Part shown: piece after piece, positions 7,600 through 18,000 of the stretch
How the letters are laid out: every line of letters begins with the position of its first letter
Numbering within the stretch: the first letter of the stretch is position 1
From: an uncultured bacterium
GTDB taxonomy: Bacteria; Planctomycetota; UBA1135; UBA2386
Direction: 5' to 3'
Assembly (NCBI GenBank): GCA_937906475.1
Contig: CALCZA010000085.1
Coordinates: forward strand, 1-64,000
Length of the DNA: 64,000 nucleotides
The notes under the pieces: generated by a model
Database searches by the model: none
Told to the model about the DNA's origin: nothing
The model's input: the letters and a program-made list of their open reading frames with translations, nothing else
Translations under genes and position numbers: made by a program

Positions 7600-9684
7600 A
7601 TGATCCGGCTGTTTGAGGTGTCACAAAGACTGCGGCGGGCCCGTGGTTTGCAAATCATCGTGGCGCTGTTTGCTTGCTTGGCAGTTGTGCCGGCGCACGC
7701 CCAAGAGACGGGTTCGAAGACCAAACCCATCAAGGTTGGTTTGATCAGCGTGGCCAAGGCCATCGTGGATGAGGATGGTGATGGCAGGCCCGACCTGGAA
7801 GGCGAGGTGGTCTGCATCCGTGGTTCCGTCTCGGCGGAGTTGTTTCCGGCATTCCGAGGTGATGACCGCGAATACCGCCTGTATGTGCAAGATGAGACTG
7901 CCGGCATTCGGATTGTGTCGCCCAGTGCCAAGCCGCTTAGGGGGCTCATACAAGGCATCGAAGGCGAGATCGTTGGTCGCATCGGGCAATACAACGGCAC
8001 TCCGTTTTTGCGTTTCGATCGCATCGTCAAGTATCGGCCTTCGGCGCCGGTTGTGCCGAAGCAGGTGGAACTTGAGGGCCTCGATTTCGAGGAGATGTGT
8101 GGTCAGTTGGTGCGGTTGTCCGGCCCGCTAGTGTATGAGGGCACGCGCTATTACCTTGGCACGGACGAGGCCACGCGCCTCCGCTTGTTCCTCCTGCCTT
8201 CGAAGAACTACGTGCCGTTCATTGCACAGGTTCGCGAAGGCTTGACCGTCGCCATTGTCGGCGTCATTGAGCAATACGACCCTGCCCCGCCGTGGCAGGT
8301 TGGCTACCGCATTCGACCACGCCAGTTGGCTGACCTCGAAGTGTTGTCTCCGTTCTGGATGATGGCGCCGGCGCGCTACACGGCATACGTGCTGCTGGGC
8401 GGACTCGTTCTCGCGGTGGCCTTCCTGATGATCCGGTGGCGGCGCGCCAAGCGACAATTCGAATCGCCGCAGGCGCAACGCATGCACGCGCTCGGCACGA
8501 TGGCTGGTGGCATCGCGCACGAGTTTAACAATTACCTGTTGGCGATCGTGGGGTTTGCCGAGTTGGCGCGAGACGAACTTGACGAGTCATCTTCGGCGCG
8601 TGAGCATCTCGAGCAGGTGCTCGATGCCAGCCGTCGCGCGAAGGACCTGATTGTGCATATCCTTGCCTTTGGCAGGCAGAAGGATAGCGAGTTGGAAATC
8701 ATCATTGCTGGCGATGCAATCGAAGAAGGCGTCAGGCTGCTGCGGGCGGTGATGCCGGCCTCGGTGATCGTGCGCTCGGATCTTGGGAAGGGTGAGGAGC
8801 AGATCGCCGCGGATCGCGGGCAACTGTCACAGTTGCTGCTGAACCTCGGCACCAATGCATCGTATGCGCTACCCGAAGGCGGTGATCTCACCGTGTCGAT
8901 GGAGCCGGTCATCCTCGGTGTCAAGCAACGTCGAGAGCTCGGCCTGTCTCAGGATAGGCCTCATCTGCTGCTCGAGGTTTCGGACAATGGGGTTGGCATG
9001 GATGCGGAAACCCTGAGCCACATCTTCGATCCGTTCTTTACGACTCGAGGGCAAGCCGAGGGCTCCGGGCTCGGGCTGTCGGTTGTGCACGGCATCGTCA
9101 AGCGGCATCGCGGCGCGATCAGTGTCGAGAGCGTTCGCGGTCGAGGGACGACCTTCCGTTGTTACTTCCCGATTGAGTCCAAGCTTGTCGATTCGGTCGC
9201 CGAGTTGCCAGTGCCGCAGCCGGTGAAAGCTGTCGAAGGCGTTGTTGTGATTGGTCCGAACCACGACGGTGATCGCGACACTGCGTCGCGCTTGGCAGCT
9301 AGCGACTTTCAGGCATCGGGGCGTCGGGTCATGGTTGTGGATGATCAGGCAACGATAATCAGTTTGTTGAACCGGCTACTGCGTGCCCAAGGGTTCGAGG
9401 TCACCGTGCTTAGTGACCCGGTTGCTGCTGCGATGGAACTGTCGCGTAACCCTGACGATTTCGATCTGCTGATCACTGACCTGACCATGCCTCGCATGAC
9501 GGGGCTGGAGTTGGCGCGTAAGGCTCACGAACTTCGGCCGGGTTTGCCTGTGGTCTTGATGACGGGCAACGCCAGCAATCTGACCGACGAGAGCCTTAAG
9601 CTTGCGGGCGTGGATGTGGTGCTCGATAAGCCCTTCAGGCAGGAGGACCTGCTCGGGGCCATGACCAACGCCCTGTCGGTCTGA
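7600..9684 (+). CDS. hybrid sensor histidine kinase/response regulator
   Basis: H-box GTMAGGIAHEFNNYLLAIVGFAELARDEL, HATPase boxes LEVSDNGVGMD and GSGLGLSVVHGIVKRHRG, C-terminal receiver VMVVDDQ...DLLITDLTMPRMTG...VLDKPF. Confidence 0.93.
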   Translation: MIRLFEVSQRLRRARGLQIIVALFACLAVVPAHAQETGSKTKPIKVGLISVAKAIVDEDGDGRPDLEGEVVCIRGSVSAELFPAFRGDDREYRLYVQDETAGIRIVSPSAKPLRGLIQGIEGEIVGRIGQYNGTPFLRFDRIVKYRPSAPVVPKQVELEGLDFEEMCGQLVRLSGPLVYEGTRYYLGTDEATRLRLFLLPSKNYVPFIAQVREGLTVAIVGVIEQYDPAPPWQVGYRIRPRQLADLEVLSPFWMMAPARYTAYVLLGGLVLAVAFLMIRWRRAKRQFESPQAQRMHALGTMAGGIAHEFNNYLLAIVGFAELARDELDESSSAREHLEQVLDASRRAKDLIVHILAFGRQKDSELEIIIAGDAIEEGVRLLRAVMPASVIVRSDLGKGEEQIAADRGQLSQLLLNLGTNASYALPEGGDLTVSMEPVILGVKQRRELGLSQDRPHLLLEVSDNGVGMDAETLSHIFDPFFTTRGQAEGSGLGLSVVHGIVKRHRGAISVESVRGRGTTFRCYFPIESKLVDSVAELPVPQPVKAVEGVVVIGPNHDGDRDTASRLAASDFQASGRRVMVVDDQATIISLLNRLLRAQGFEVTVLSDPVAAAMELSRNPDDFDLLITDLTMPRMTGLELARKAHELRPGLPVVLMTGNASNLTDESLKLAGVDVVLDKPFRQEDLLGAMTNALSV

Positions 9685-9743
9685 AGTCTCGGCGCTGAGC
9701 GAACGATCGGCATCGTTATCCGCGTGCGGTAGCATGGTGGCCC

Positions 9744-11318
9744 ATGTGCTCGCCATCGATTGCCAAGTGCCTCGCGCTGTTCGTCGTATTGCACGGCGGC
9801 CACATGCTGACTGCGCAGAGTGTCAAGGCAACCGCGCGAGCGATGCGTTCGGCGATTGCTGCATTGGATGAGAAGCCCGAGGCGAGCAAGACTGCTGTGG
9901 CGGCGATCATGGCGATGGCCGCCTTCGATGGTAAGCCGGCCGCTGCCGCGCTGCTTGATGCCGCCGCTAAATTGGCCGGCATGGCGGTTCCCATTGTCGA
10001 GAAGCGCCGAAAGGGACTCGCGAGTGAAGGTGGTAGTGGTCGTCTCAAGCGCACCCGATACGAATTGCGTGGGGTCGATGATGCGTCAGAGGCGGTGGCG
10101 GCAAGTCTGAGGAAGCTTGAGAGTAAGGAAGCCCTGAAGGTCATGCTGTCGCGATTGACCGACCAATCGAGCCAGTTGCCGTTGTGGCTACGGCTGGAAT
10201 TGGCAGCGCGCATCGCAGAGTTGCCTGAAGCCAACATGAAGTGGCGTCGGGGCGCGAAGGCCGGCAGTCCGGACACCTTGCTTGCGTTAATTGGAACCGC
10301 GGCAGGTCTCGGCAATCGCGCCGGCGCGAAGTGCGGCAAGTGGCTCGGTCTGCAACTTGTCCACGCCAACCCGGACGTTCGGATAGAAGCAGCCAAGGCG
10401 CTGGGCGTGATTGCGTGGGGACCGGCGATCGGGTTGTTGATCGCAAGGTTAGATCAAGAACGTGGCAAATCGCACGAAGCGTTGCTCAACGCATTGACCG
10501 TGTTGACGGGGCAAGATCCCGGTGACTCCAAGGCCTCATGGCAAGCATGGTTCAAGGTGGAGGGCGGAGCGTTCGTCCGCGGCGAGAAGCCGTTGAGTCA
10601 AGGCAAAGCGAGTGCTCGCAATAAGAAGTCGTTGGGCAACACCGTTGTTGGCACCTACTTCGGCATCGAGCAACTGGGTGAATCGATCCTCTACGTGTTC
10701 GACAACTCGATTTCGATGAAGGCCAAGGTTCGCAAGGCCGCTGCCGGTGGCCAAAAATCTGGTCAGGCACCGGCCACGGGGCCACAGCGGAAGACTCGTT
10801 GGGATGTGTGTCGTGACGAGTTAAAAATCGGGTTGCGTGGGCTGCGTGCTACCCAAAAGTTCAATTTGGTGTCGTTCGCGAACAAGGCTCGCAGCTTCTC
10901 CACCGGCATGCAGTTCGCGACCAAACAGAACGTTGCGCGCGCGATCGAATGGATCGACAGCCTTAAGCTCGAGTTCCAGACCAATGTCTTCGATGCGTTG
11001 GAGTTGGGGTTTCAGATTGCTGGGCGCGGCAGCGAAGATCGCTACTACGCGAGTGAAATCGATACGATGTTCTTCTTGTCGGATGGAGCGCCGACGATCC
11101 CTTACATCAACCGCGCCGGCATTACGCAAGACGACTCGGACCGTATCTTGTCTGCCGTGCAACGTTGGAATGTGCTGGGGCGGATCACGATCTATTCGGT
11201 TGGCCTTGGTCTGCAGAACCGCAAGAAGGAGCGCAACCCGAAGGGGCGCTTGTGGCCGATGATTTTCCTCAAGAAGCTCGCCGAGCAAAACCGCGGTCGT
11301 TACGTGTCGCGCCGCTAG
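9744..11318 (+). CDS. HEAT-repeat and von Willebrand factor A domain protein
   Basis: Helical repeat region (NPDVRIEAAKALGVIAWGPAIGLLIARL) then vWA with DNSISM MIDAS-like motif and DTMFFLSDGAPT. Confidence 0.82.
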   Translation: MCSPSIAKCLALFVVLHGGHMLTAQSVKATARAMRSAIAALDEKPEASKTAVAAIMAMAAFDGKPAAAALLDAAAKLAGMAVPIVEKRRKGLASEGGSGRLKRTRYELRGVDDASEAVAASLRKLESKEALKVMLSRLTDQSSQLPLWLRLELAARIAELPEANMKWRRGAKAGSPDTLLALIGTAAGLGNRAGAKCGKWLGLQLVHANPDVRIEAAKALGVIAWGPAIGLLIARLDQERGKSHEALLNALTVLTGQDPGDSKASWQAWFKVEGGAFVRGEKPLSQGKASARNKKSLGNTVVGTYFGIEQLGESILYVFDNSISMKAKVRKAAAGGQKSGQAPATGPQRKTRWDVCRDELKIGLRGLRATQKFNLVSFANKARSFSTGMQFATKQNVARAIEWIDSLKLEFQTNVFDALELGFQIAGRGSEDRYYASEIDTMFFLSDGAPTIPYINRAGITQDDSDRILSAVQRWNVLGRITIYSVGLGLQNRKKERNPKGRLWPMIFLKKLAEQNRGRYVSRR

Positions 11319-11347
11319 TCGAACAACTGCAACGCCAACTGTGGCTT

Positions 11348-11374
11348 GCAGTTTGCCAGGCCTCGGCAAACTGC
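11348..11374 (+). terminator. terminator-like hairpin downstream of the vWA gene
   Basis: Perfect 10-bp stem GCAGTTTGCC / GGCAAACTGC with 7-nt loop; no clear U-tract. Confidence 0.55.
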
Positions 11375-11424
11375 GGCACACGGATGCGGAACCGTTGAGT
11401 CGTAGGCCGTAGCATGCCATTCGT

Positions 11425-11967
11425 ATGAGTCGTCGAACCCTTGTCATCCTGGTCGTTCCCCTAGCACTGATGGCCGCCTACTTCGGCGTCATGAGCTATT
11501 ACCGTGCGCACGTCACGGATTTGATCCAACACGCCGTCGACAACCCGTTGCCGGACTTCCAGTTGGTCGATCTCGATGGCAAGCAATGGAGTAACAAGGA
11601 CCTCGCAGGCAAACGTGCTGTGCTGCACTTCTTTCGATCGCATTGCCATTCGTGTGATGTGGAGGCTCCGGCGATTCGCGAACTGGAGAAGGGCAGGCCG
11701 GCCGACGTTGTGTGGCTACACGTGATGACCGATGTCGTGCTCGATGTGACGCCCGCAACGACTGCCGCGACCATCGCCCGCAAGCAGTTCACCGAGCCGA
11801 TCTTGATGGCGGACGTGCCCTTCGTGGAGTTGTTTCACAAGGCCAAGTGGGCGAAGGTGACGCCTGTTACCTACGTCGTCGATAAGACCGGCATCGTTCG
11901 CTACGGACTGCGAGGTATGCAGGATGCGGCGACGATTCGGCAAGCGATTGGCGCGGTTGGTGGCTAA
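11425..11967 (+). CDS. TlpA/redoxin-like membrane-anchored thioredoxin protein
   Basis: N-terminal TM, PDFQLVDLDGKQWSNKDLAGKRAVLHFFRSHCHSCDVEAPAIRELEK with CHSC motif. Confidence 0.88.
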   Translation: MSRRTLVILVVPLALMAAYFGVMSYYRAHVTDLIQHAVDNPLPDFQLVDLDGKQWSNKDLAGKRAVLHFFRSHCHSCDVEAPAIRELEKGRPADVVWLHVMTDVVLDVTPATTAATIARKQFTEPILMADVPFVELFHKAKWAKVTPVTYVVDKTGIVRYGLRGMQDAATIRQAIGAVGG

Positions 11968-12040
11968 AGCCACTGAGGGAACTTGGTGGCTAAAGCCACT
12001 GAGAAAACTTGGTGGCTAAAGCCACTGGGGGAACTTGGCG
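11957..12040 (+). repeat. 26-nt tandem direct repeat, three copies plus a partial fourth, each holding palindrome GTGGCTAAAGCCAC
   Basis: TTGGTGGCTAAAGCCACTGRGRRAAC-like units starting at 11957, 11983 and 12009. Confidence 0.95.
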
Positions 12041-12274
12041 GCTCATTGATGGAGATCGCTGAGTCGTCATCACTCAACCGTTGTTGCCTACTGCTGATCT
12101 GCGCAACTCCAGCAAAGAGACTCGACTCATCGGAACGGTTCTCACTCTCATCTGACTTGTCTTCTCGCCGCGAGTGTGTCAGGACTAGATCAGCAGTGGG
12201 GCAGTAGCGGTCTATTTTCGAGGCGTGGTCGATCCGCACTTCGACCTGACAATCGTCGCCAGTATCATGCGACG

Positions 12275-13339
12275 ATGATTCGTCCGCTTACCATTGTGCT
12301 CGCGGCGTTGACCGCCTTGCAGTTTGCAATTGCGTCCTCCGCGCAGCAGAAGTCCGTTGCTGTGATCATCCTTGCTGGCCAGTCCAACATGGAGGGTAAG
12401 GCCCAGAACATTCTGTGGGAGCACCAAGCGATCGCTGACGACACCGCTGAGTTCTTCGCGCCGTTCCGTGACCAGAAGAACAAGAAGTGGGTGACGCGTG
12501 ACGACGTGTTCATCAAATACCTGGGCCGGCACGGCCGATTGACGCTCGGCTATGGTTCGCCGAATCGCACGGGCCTTGAGTATGCCTTTGGTCTGCGGGT
12601 CGGCGACGCCTTGAAAGAGCCGGTGTTGCTTATTAAGACCGCGTGGGGTGGCCGTTCGATTCGTAAGGACTTCCGGTCGCCGTCAGCCGGCTTGCCGTCG
12701 GATGAAGTGTTGGCGAAGGAACTCGCCCAAGCTCAGAAGAACGTTGCCAACCGCAACAAGAAGAACAAGCGTGACGATGCGTTGCCGACGATGGGGGACT
12801 ACACCTTGGGCTACGGCAAGGACTACCGTGCGATGATGGCTGAAGTGCAGGCCACGATGAAGAATTACGGCGAGTTGTTCCCTGAGTTGAAAGGGCGCAA
12901 GCTCGATTTGCGCGGCTTCGTTTGGTTCCAAGGGTGGAACGATCAATACGGCGGCGCCGAGCTTGAGTACGAGCAGAACATGACGCACTTCATCAAGGAC
13001 GTGCGCAAGGATCTTGCGACGCCCGCACTGCCGTTCGTGATCGGAGTGATGGGGCAGAACGGTAAGAAGCCGGCGAAGGGCGCGATGGCGACCATCCAGG
13101 CGGCGCAATTGGCGATGGAGAAGGTGCCAGAGTTCGTCGGCAACGTGCGCGCGGTCGCCACGGATGTGTTGCAGGACGAGGCTGCTGCGGCGCTTTACCC
13201 CGAGTGGAAGAAGCGCATGGAAGAGTGGCAGCGCACAGGTTCTGACCATGCGTACCACTACCTGGGCAGCGCAATTTGGTTCTCGCGCATCGGCTACCAA
13301 CTTGCCGAGGCCACCTTGGCCCTGCAACAGAGGAAGTAG
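12275..13339 (+). CDS. sialate O-acetylesterase-like (SASA/SGNH) carbohydrate esterase
   Basis: VAVIILAGQSNMEGKAQ start block, GGRSIRKDF, GFVWFQGWNDQ, NVRAVATD; signal peptide. Confidence 0.88.
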   Translation: MIRPLTIVLAALTALQFAIASSAQQKSVAVIILAGQSNMEGKAQNILWEHQAIADDTAEFFAPFRDQKNKKWVTRDDVFIKYLGRHGRLTLGYGSPNRTGLEYAFGLRVGDALKEPVLLIKTAWGGRSIRKDFRSPSAGLPSDEVLAKELAQAQKNVANRNKKNKRDDALPTMGDYTLGYGKDYRAMMAEVQATMKNYGELFPELKGRKLDLRGFVWFQGWNDQYGGAELEYEQNMTHFIKDVRKDLATPALPFVIGVMGQNGKKPAKGAMATIQAAQLAMEKVPEFVGNVRAVATDVLQDEAAAALYPEWKKRMEEWQRTGSDHAYHYLGSAIWFSRIGYQLAEATLALQQRK

Positions 13340-13455
13340 CTAGATGCGCAGTTGGTCGATTCCGAGCCGACTGTTGGTTCGGCGCTACTGGTGACGGCGC
13401 TCGCGTTTCGGCGGCCAGTCGGTGATCGTCTTGCGAGTGCGGTTCGGATCCGCGG

Positions 13456-14901
13456 CTAAGAGTCGTGCGGCAGGGAACCGCGCGCGCCTCGCAGGTAGCC
13501 ATACGGCGTTACGTAGAGCAGGTTGCTGACGCGTGACATGTAGATGTCGGCATGGCCTTCGATCTCTCGGGCGAGTCGGCTCTTGTCGTTGCCTGCGCGC
13601 ATAGCGGCCCCCCAGACTTCGTGGCCCATGCGGCCGCTCGCTTGCGCTAGTGGTGTGATTTGTGCGTCGAGTTGTTCGGACTCTTGGCGCAGCGCTCGCA
13701 AGCGTTCTTGGACTTCGTCGGGGTCTTTGGGGACTCCCATTGGCAGCTTTGTCTTTTGATGAATACGCAGTAGGGCGACTCGCAAGGCGGCTTGCTCTTC
13801 ATCGATCGCGATCTTGTCGCGCATGAACTGCTCGAGTTGCCGTTGCTCGACCACGAACAGCTGTTCGCTCAATACCTCTTCTTCGAGTTCGCGCAGGATG
13901 AGTGCCGTGCGCCAGCGGCGAATGCGACTTGATACGTGCACGTCGGCGTAGGCGTGATCGCCGACGTAGAGAATCTCGCTGCCGTCCATCCCCAAGTGTT
14001 GTTGCACCGCTTCGGCGTTGCCGCCGCGGTAGATCACGCCCGGTTGCAGCGGGCCTTGCAGAGGCCTCTCGTGACCTTCTTCGTCGAGCACTTCGAAAAA
14101 TGGCGCGCTGCGTTCGAAGAACGCCGGTTTAGCGGCTTGTACGATGACGAGGTCAAATAGGTCGCGCCAATCGAGGTCGCCGAGTCGACCGTTGAAGGCA
14201 TAGCCCATCATTGCGCGGGTGTAGTGCCACTCCGAATTGGTCGCCAAGAACATCTTCTTGCCGGCGTGCTTTAGGTCGAGCAGCGTCTGTGGCAGATCGT
14301 GATCGAGGTCTACGAAGCGTTCGGGGTCGGCGATGATCTCGGCCTTCAGTTGCCCTTCGAGGTGGGCGGCATTCATGGTGTCGCTAACGATGAGGTAAAG
14401 TTCGCGGTAACTCGGTGCGTTACCGGCTGGGTCATTCAGTTCGCCGCGGTCGCGCAGGTCGACCAGTTGGCCGTAGATGCATGCCTCGGATAATGAGAAC
14501 AGGGTGTTGAGGAACACCCAGCGCGACTCGCCGAGGTCGACCCAAGCCTGGCTGTAGGTCTTTCGTTGGGCTTCATGCGACAGCTTGTTGGTTCCGTGCG
14601 CGGCCTGGGTGATGTAGCCAAACCGGTTGGCTTTGACGATGTTTCCCAACTCCAGGTCGACGATCAGTCCGCGCGCGAACAGTTCGGCATTGAAGCGGAT
14701 CTCGGCTACCGGCAACCCGCGTTCGATCAGTCGCTCTTTGACATGGTGGTAGGCCCGGGCTTCCCACTCGCGTACGTCGTAGTGCACGAGCGTGTAATCC
14801 ATGTCGAAGCCCACGCCGTGGATGGACCGCATGTTGAGGGTTCGATTGCAGAACACACGTCGTTCGGGTGGTGGCGACCAGGCGGCAGAACGGTTGTCCA
14901 T
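13456..14901 (-). CDS. HAD-superfamily 5'-nucleotidase (cytosolic purine 5'-nucleotidase type)
   Basis: IHGVGFDMDYTLVHYDVREWEARAYHHVKERL, KKMFLATNSEWHYTRAMMGYAF, EILYVGDHAYADV. Confidence 0.88.
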   Translation of the reverse strand: MDNRSAAWSPPPERRVFCNRTLNMRSIHGVGFDMDYTLVHYDVREWEARAYHHVKERLIERGLPVAEIRFNAELFARGLIVDLELGNIVKANRFGYITQAAHGTNKLSHEAQRKTYSQAWVDLGESRWVFLNTLFSLSEACIYGQLVDLRDRGELNDPAGNAPSYRELYLIVSDTMNAAHLEGQLKAEIIADPERFVDLDHDLPQTLLDLKHAGKKMFLATNSEWHYTRAMMGYAFNGRLGDLDWRDLFDLVIVQAAKPAFFERSAPFFEVLDEEGHERPLQGPLQPGVIYRGGNAEAVQQHLGMDGSEILYVGDHAYADVHVSSRIRRWRTALILRELEEEVLSEQLFVVEQRQLEQFMRDKIAIDEEQAALRVALLRIHQKTKLPMGVPKDPDEVQERLRALRQESEQLDAQITPLAQASGRMGHEVWGAAMRAGNDKSRLAREIEGHADIYMSRVSNLLYVTPYGYLRGARGSLPHDS

Positions 14902-15000
14902 GACTTGGGTTGTAGCACGATTTGGTTTGGTTCGACCGGTGGCATCGAAAGCAAGCGGTCGCAGCAGCCACTCCAGATGCGAGGTAGACTAGTGCATACG

Positions 15001-18000
15001 ATGAGTATGCGAATGCGATGTCTGGCGGCGGGGCTTGTGGCCTTGGTGGGGCTCAGTTTGAGCGGCTGTGGCGCCGGTCTCATCGGAGGAATCGCGTCGA
15101 GTGGCAGTGGTGACGGAAATGGCGAGGTGATCACGCCGCAGTTGAACTTCGCCGACGAAGAATTGCCAATGGCGCCCCGCGCCGGAGATGTGCGCACGGT
15201 CATTGTCGCGGCCGCGCAACTCGTCGGCAGCATCATCGAGGTGAAGATTACGGCTAGCGTTGGTGAGGCCTTGCAACGCAACGTGATTGCTCAGGTGCAA
15301 GGCACGTCGACGATCGTGTCGTTTGAACTCAGCATGGACGGGATCTTCTCGTTAGAGAGTGAGCCACTGACTGTCGACCTTCCCGCCGCTCTGTCGGTTT
15401 TTTCCGATGGTGATCTGATTGGCGATCCGATCAATATCACGCTTGTGCGCCGACCGGTCGCGACGCTTGTGCTCGCGGATCCGGCATTCGAGGTAGCGGA
15501 ATTGTCACCGTTTGGTGAGCGCGTCAAGATCGCCGTGGACGGGTTGCGCACTGCGGACCCTTCAATGTTGCAGGTGCTCGTGACGACGCCCGACCCTGAC
15601 GCAGGCGTGCTCGGTGCAACGATCACGCGATTGGCGACCGAAGTTGTCTTCGACCCCGTGCCTTCGAGCGTGCCGACAATCCTTGCGACGATTCCAGGTA
15701 GCACGTTCCCTGATCGGGCCACCATCCAGGTGCTGGATCCGATCGCTGGCCAGTCGACCAAAATTCAGAACGCTTACTATCGTCCGGAGTTTGCCTTCGC
15801 GCTCCCCGGCCAGGGCTCAACGACTGGTGGCACGTTGTTGACCTTGATTGGTTCTGCGCTTGTGCCTTACGACTTCGCCGCTGTCCCTGCGCAGTACGAT
15901 TTTAGTCGCATCAAGGTGTCGCTGGTGAAGGGCGGGCGCGTGTCTGAGTTGCCGGGTGAAGAGATTCGTATCGCGGAATCTGCGTTGGATCGTTTGGTGT
16001 TTACGATGCCGCCTTCTCCTGATGGGCGGCCGGGTGTGGTCGACATCATTCTGACGGTGGCGCTCGACGGCTACGACGTCACAGTCACATCCACGCTGTT
16101 CTTGTTCGCAAACCCAGACCCGTTTTTTGGACCGCGCGGAGCGGTGCTCGATCGGACTCCGGTCAAGTCAGTGCCTATTCTGTTGGATAACGCGCCATTC
16201 ACGACGGATGCACCCGACTTCGCACTTCTTACCGAGCAAGGTGGCGTAGGTTTCGTGCAGTTGTTGCTGGCGCAGCAAAATGGGATGTTCCAGCCGTTTG
16301 CCGCGCCGATTCAGGTTGGGAACCATGAGTTCGCCCTCGAACGGAATCCTCGCGACTTGTTAGTTGGCGACTTTGACGGTGATCACGTGCCCGACCTGTT
16401 TGTCGTGAACGAAGGCATACCGGGCGGTGTCATACATCACGTCTTGCTCGGTCAGCAGCGGCCAGATCCTCCCCTCGGCGGTGTCGTCAAAATCAACGCG
16501 TTGGTGGGTGCTGTTCAGGGGCGCGTTGCGTTTCTTGACGGCGACAATCTGCTCGACATCATTCTAGTTCCTCAGCCTCAACTCGGCGGCGGATCACCTG
16601 TTCAGGTGTTGTTGTCGCAGCCCACCGCGTTTGGTGAGCCCGGGTTTGTCGCCATGCCTGATCTTGACTTTGGCGCGTTCGCGTATGAAGTGATCGACGT
16701 CGCGGACCTCAACGGGGATGGCGTGATGGATATCAGTGTCGCGAGCGGTTCTGAACTGTGGGTGTCGACGATGTTGGGGAATGGCGATGGCACGTTTGTG
16801 CTGGATCACTCCGTTGAGATCAGTTCGATCCCGCTCTACGGAGTCGCGGATCCCGGATCGCCTGCTGTGGGTTTGCACTCGTGCGAGAATGGCAATCGGC
16901 CTTCGATCGCTCTGGTATTGGCCGGATCTGTGACGGGCAAGTTGCCGGCAGTTGCCGTGCTCAATCAGGAGTTTGATAGTATTGGCGAGGCTTGGACGCT
17001 CGTGCCGCCAACCCTGTCGGGCGTCTTTGTTGCTCCGCAGCTTGGCGAACCGATCGGTAAATCACTGGTTGCCAATGTTGATGAGCGCGGGCCAGTCGAG
17101 ATGGTGCTCGCTGTGGCGGGAGAGCCGACGGTCGTGTCTGGAGGCTTGTTGCAGTTTGATCAGGCCAATCGTGGCTTCCTCGCCCTGGCCATTGAGGACG
17201 CGGATGGCACGGAAGTGCCGGTGCAGGTAAGTGACCTGGTCTTCGCGACGGCCTTCCCGGGCGACTCACCTTCGAGTGAGCGAAAGGCTATATTCGTGGT
17301 CCATGAAGTTGATGTAGACAACACCCGAGAGCGTCGCCTGTCGACCCGCTTGGTTCAGGACTCGGATACGCCGCGCCTGCTGACGCCGGATGCCGGGGGA
17401 GGGATCCCGCTGGTGATCGATGGCATCGTTGCGGGGCTGTTTACGGGCGACGATGTTGCGCCCAATCGTTCCGCTCTCGACTTGGCGTTGGCCTCGGAAG
17501 GTAGTGTCGATGGTGGCGAGATCCTGATTATCGATAACGATGGATTCGGCGGCTTTGCTCAATTGGGCGCGCGCCTAGCGATTCTCGACCTGCTGCCGCG
17601 GTCCATTGCGTTGCTGCCTGGTGGCATTGGTCAGTCCGATTTGTTGGTTTGTCTGTCTAGTGATGGAACCGTGACCGTGTGGAATCCGGGCTTGGGGGGC
17701 GGCGCGCTAGATTCCCATGTGAACACACTCGGGTTGACTGTTCCTGGGGTGTTGGATGACGAATCGCAGATACAGATCGAAGATGTTGATCGTGACGGCT
17801 ACCTCGACATGGTTTTGCTGTTGTCGCTTGATTCGCTGCTGCCGGGAGGTGGTGACTCATTGCTCGTCTTGATGCGTGGCAAGCCGGTGCCTCTTGGGGT
17901 CTTCCCGTTTGAAGCTCCCACCAACATGTTGGCGATCCACGGCAATGCCTCGTCGTTTGCTCTGGCGAACTTCACCGAAGCAACCGATGCGTTGGAAATG

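Noticed and set aside
11957-12040. CRISPR array
   Set aside because: Units are contiguous with no variable spacers; a palindromic tandem repeat, not repeat-spacer.
14566-15000. N-terminal 145 aa of the 1356-aa ORF
   Set aside because: Overlaps the HAD gene on the opposite strand; a lipoprotein signal starts at 15001.
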